Shown here piece by piece: positions 19,762 to 19,956 of a stretch of DNA of 19,956 nucleotides (the first letter of the stretch is position 1; the number at the start of each line of letters is the position of its first letter). The stretch is taken from positions 1 to 19,956 of the forward strand of contig DAOWIC010000088.1 of the NCBI GenBank assembly GCA_030641085.1, in the 5' to 3' direction. Under the pieces are notes generated by a model, which saw only the letters and a program-made list of their open reading frames with translations, ran no database searches and was not told the DNA's origin. This stretch comes from Calditrichota bacterium (lineage in GTDB: Bacteria; Zixibacteria; MSB-5A5; GN15; FEB-12). The translations under genes were made by a program, and so were the position numbers.

Positions 19762-19956
19762 ATGGCATTATATACTTGCCCCGAGTGCGGCACGGGAATT
19801 ACTAGCAGAACTAAGGTTTGCCCTAAGTGCGATCACCTGATTCAGAAGGAGGAGAAGTTCCTTGATGAATCAGAACTAAAAGAAGTCAAAAAGGAACTAC
19901 TTGATCACGAGATCCAAGAGTGTAACAAGGCTGCTGAAGAGGAATCTGATTGGCCA
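19762..19956 (+). CDS. Zinc-ribbon protein, N-terminal part (cut by window edge)
   Basis: Sixty-five residues are visible. The first 23 form a compact zinc ribbon with four cysteines, CPECG and CPKCD (Cys6, Cys9, Cys20, Cys23), in the treble-clef/zinc-ribbon arrangement. This is followed by a highly charged Glu/Lys-rich stretch that looks like a helix (residues about 29-62). Proteins with an N-terminal zinc ribbon often continue into membrane segments or nucleic-acid-binding parts, but the remainder lies outside the window, so no function can be given. The ATG at 19762 is chosen because GGGAGG lies 11 bases upstream; an earlier ATG at 19754 opens a different frame that stops soon and lacks the cysteines. 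Codon use is more AT-rich than in the genes to the left. Confidence 0.75.
   Translation, partial: MALYTCPECGTGITSRTKVCPKCDHLIQKEEKFLDESELKEVKKELLDHEIQECNKAAEEESDWP

Noticed and set aside
1..19956. CRISPR arrays, tRNA or rRNA genes, transposases
   Set aside because: No regularly spaced repeats, tRNA-like GTTCRA arms with cloverleaf partners, rRNA segments or transposase motifs were seen.

Overview
The window looks like chromosomal DNA from a Gram-negative (diderm) bacterium with GC-rich coding regions. A TonB-dependent outer-membrane receptor and exported periplasmic-type proteins show the outer membrane. Promoters are of ordinary sigma-70 type: the exact hexamer TTGACA was seen on the + strand only in gaps ahead of genes. 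DivIVA next to YggS, a Rex repressor and a receptor with a carboxypeptidase-like N-terminal domain would suit a lineage of the Bacteroidetes/FCB superphylum type (for example Zixibacteria-like). That placement is inference; no rRNA or tRNA is present to test it.

Layout. 1-654 (+): a Crp/Fnr-family regulator cut by the left edge, then a terminator. 774-4850 (-): four genes read leftward, namely a 346-residue protein of unknown function, yggS, divIVA and a purine nucleoside phosphorylase; yggS and divIVA each end in their own terminator. 5051-6830 (+): a ferritin-like/rubrerythrin-type protein with promoter and terminator, then alanine racemase, whose start codon lies just downstream of a -10 box and may be leaderless. 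6925-7790 (+): rex, with a perfect consensus promoter, a near-perfect Rex operator and a leader that resembles the 5' domain of RNase P RNA. 8044-11298 (+): an FAD/NAD(P) oxidoreductase, an exported TPR protein and an exported charged helical protein.

11299-12372 (+) is an AT-richer island with a hicB-hicA toxin-antitoxin pair. 12459-16471 (+) is a TPP riboswitch followed by a TonB-dependent receptor and a sodium:solute symporter, only 6 bases apart. Together they read as a TPP-repressed uptake route for thiamine or a precursor across both membranes, and this is the best-supported functional system in the window. 16515-16991 is greA. 17358-19516 is a two-gene unit for reverse transsulfuration (cystathionine beta-synthase and cystathionine gamma-lyase/synthase) behind a structured 366-base gap. 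The right end has a strong GC hairpin, a promoter, a 29-codon small ORF and the start of a zinc-ribbon protein cut by the edge.

The most unusual observations are the RNase P RNA-like segment fused in front of rex, the riboswitch-controlled receptor/symporter pair with a possible expression platform, and the small-ORF/zinc-ribbon pair.
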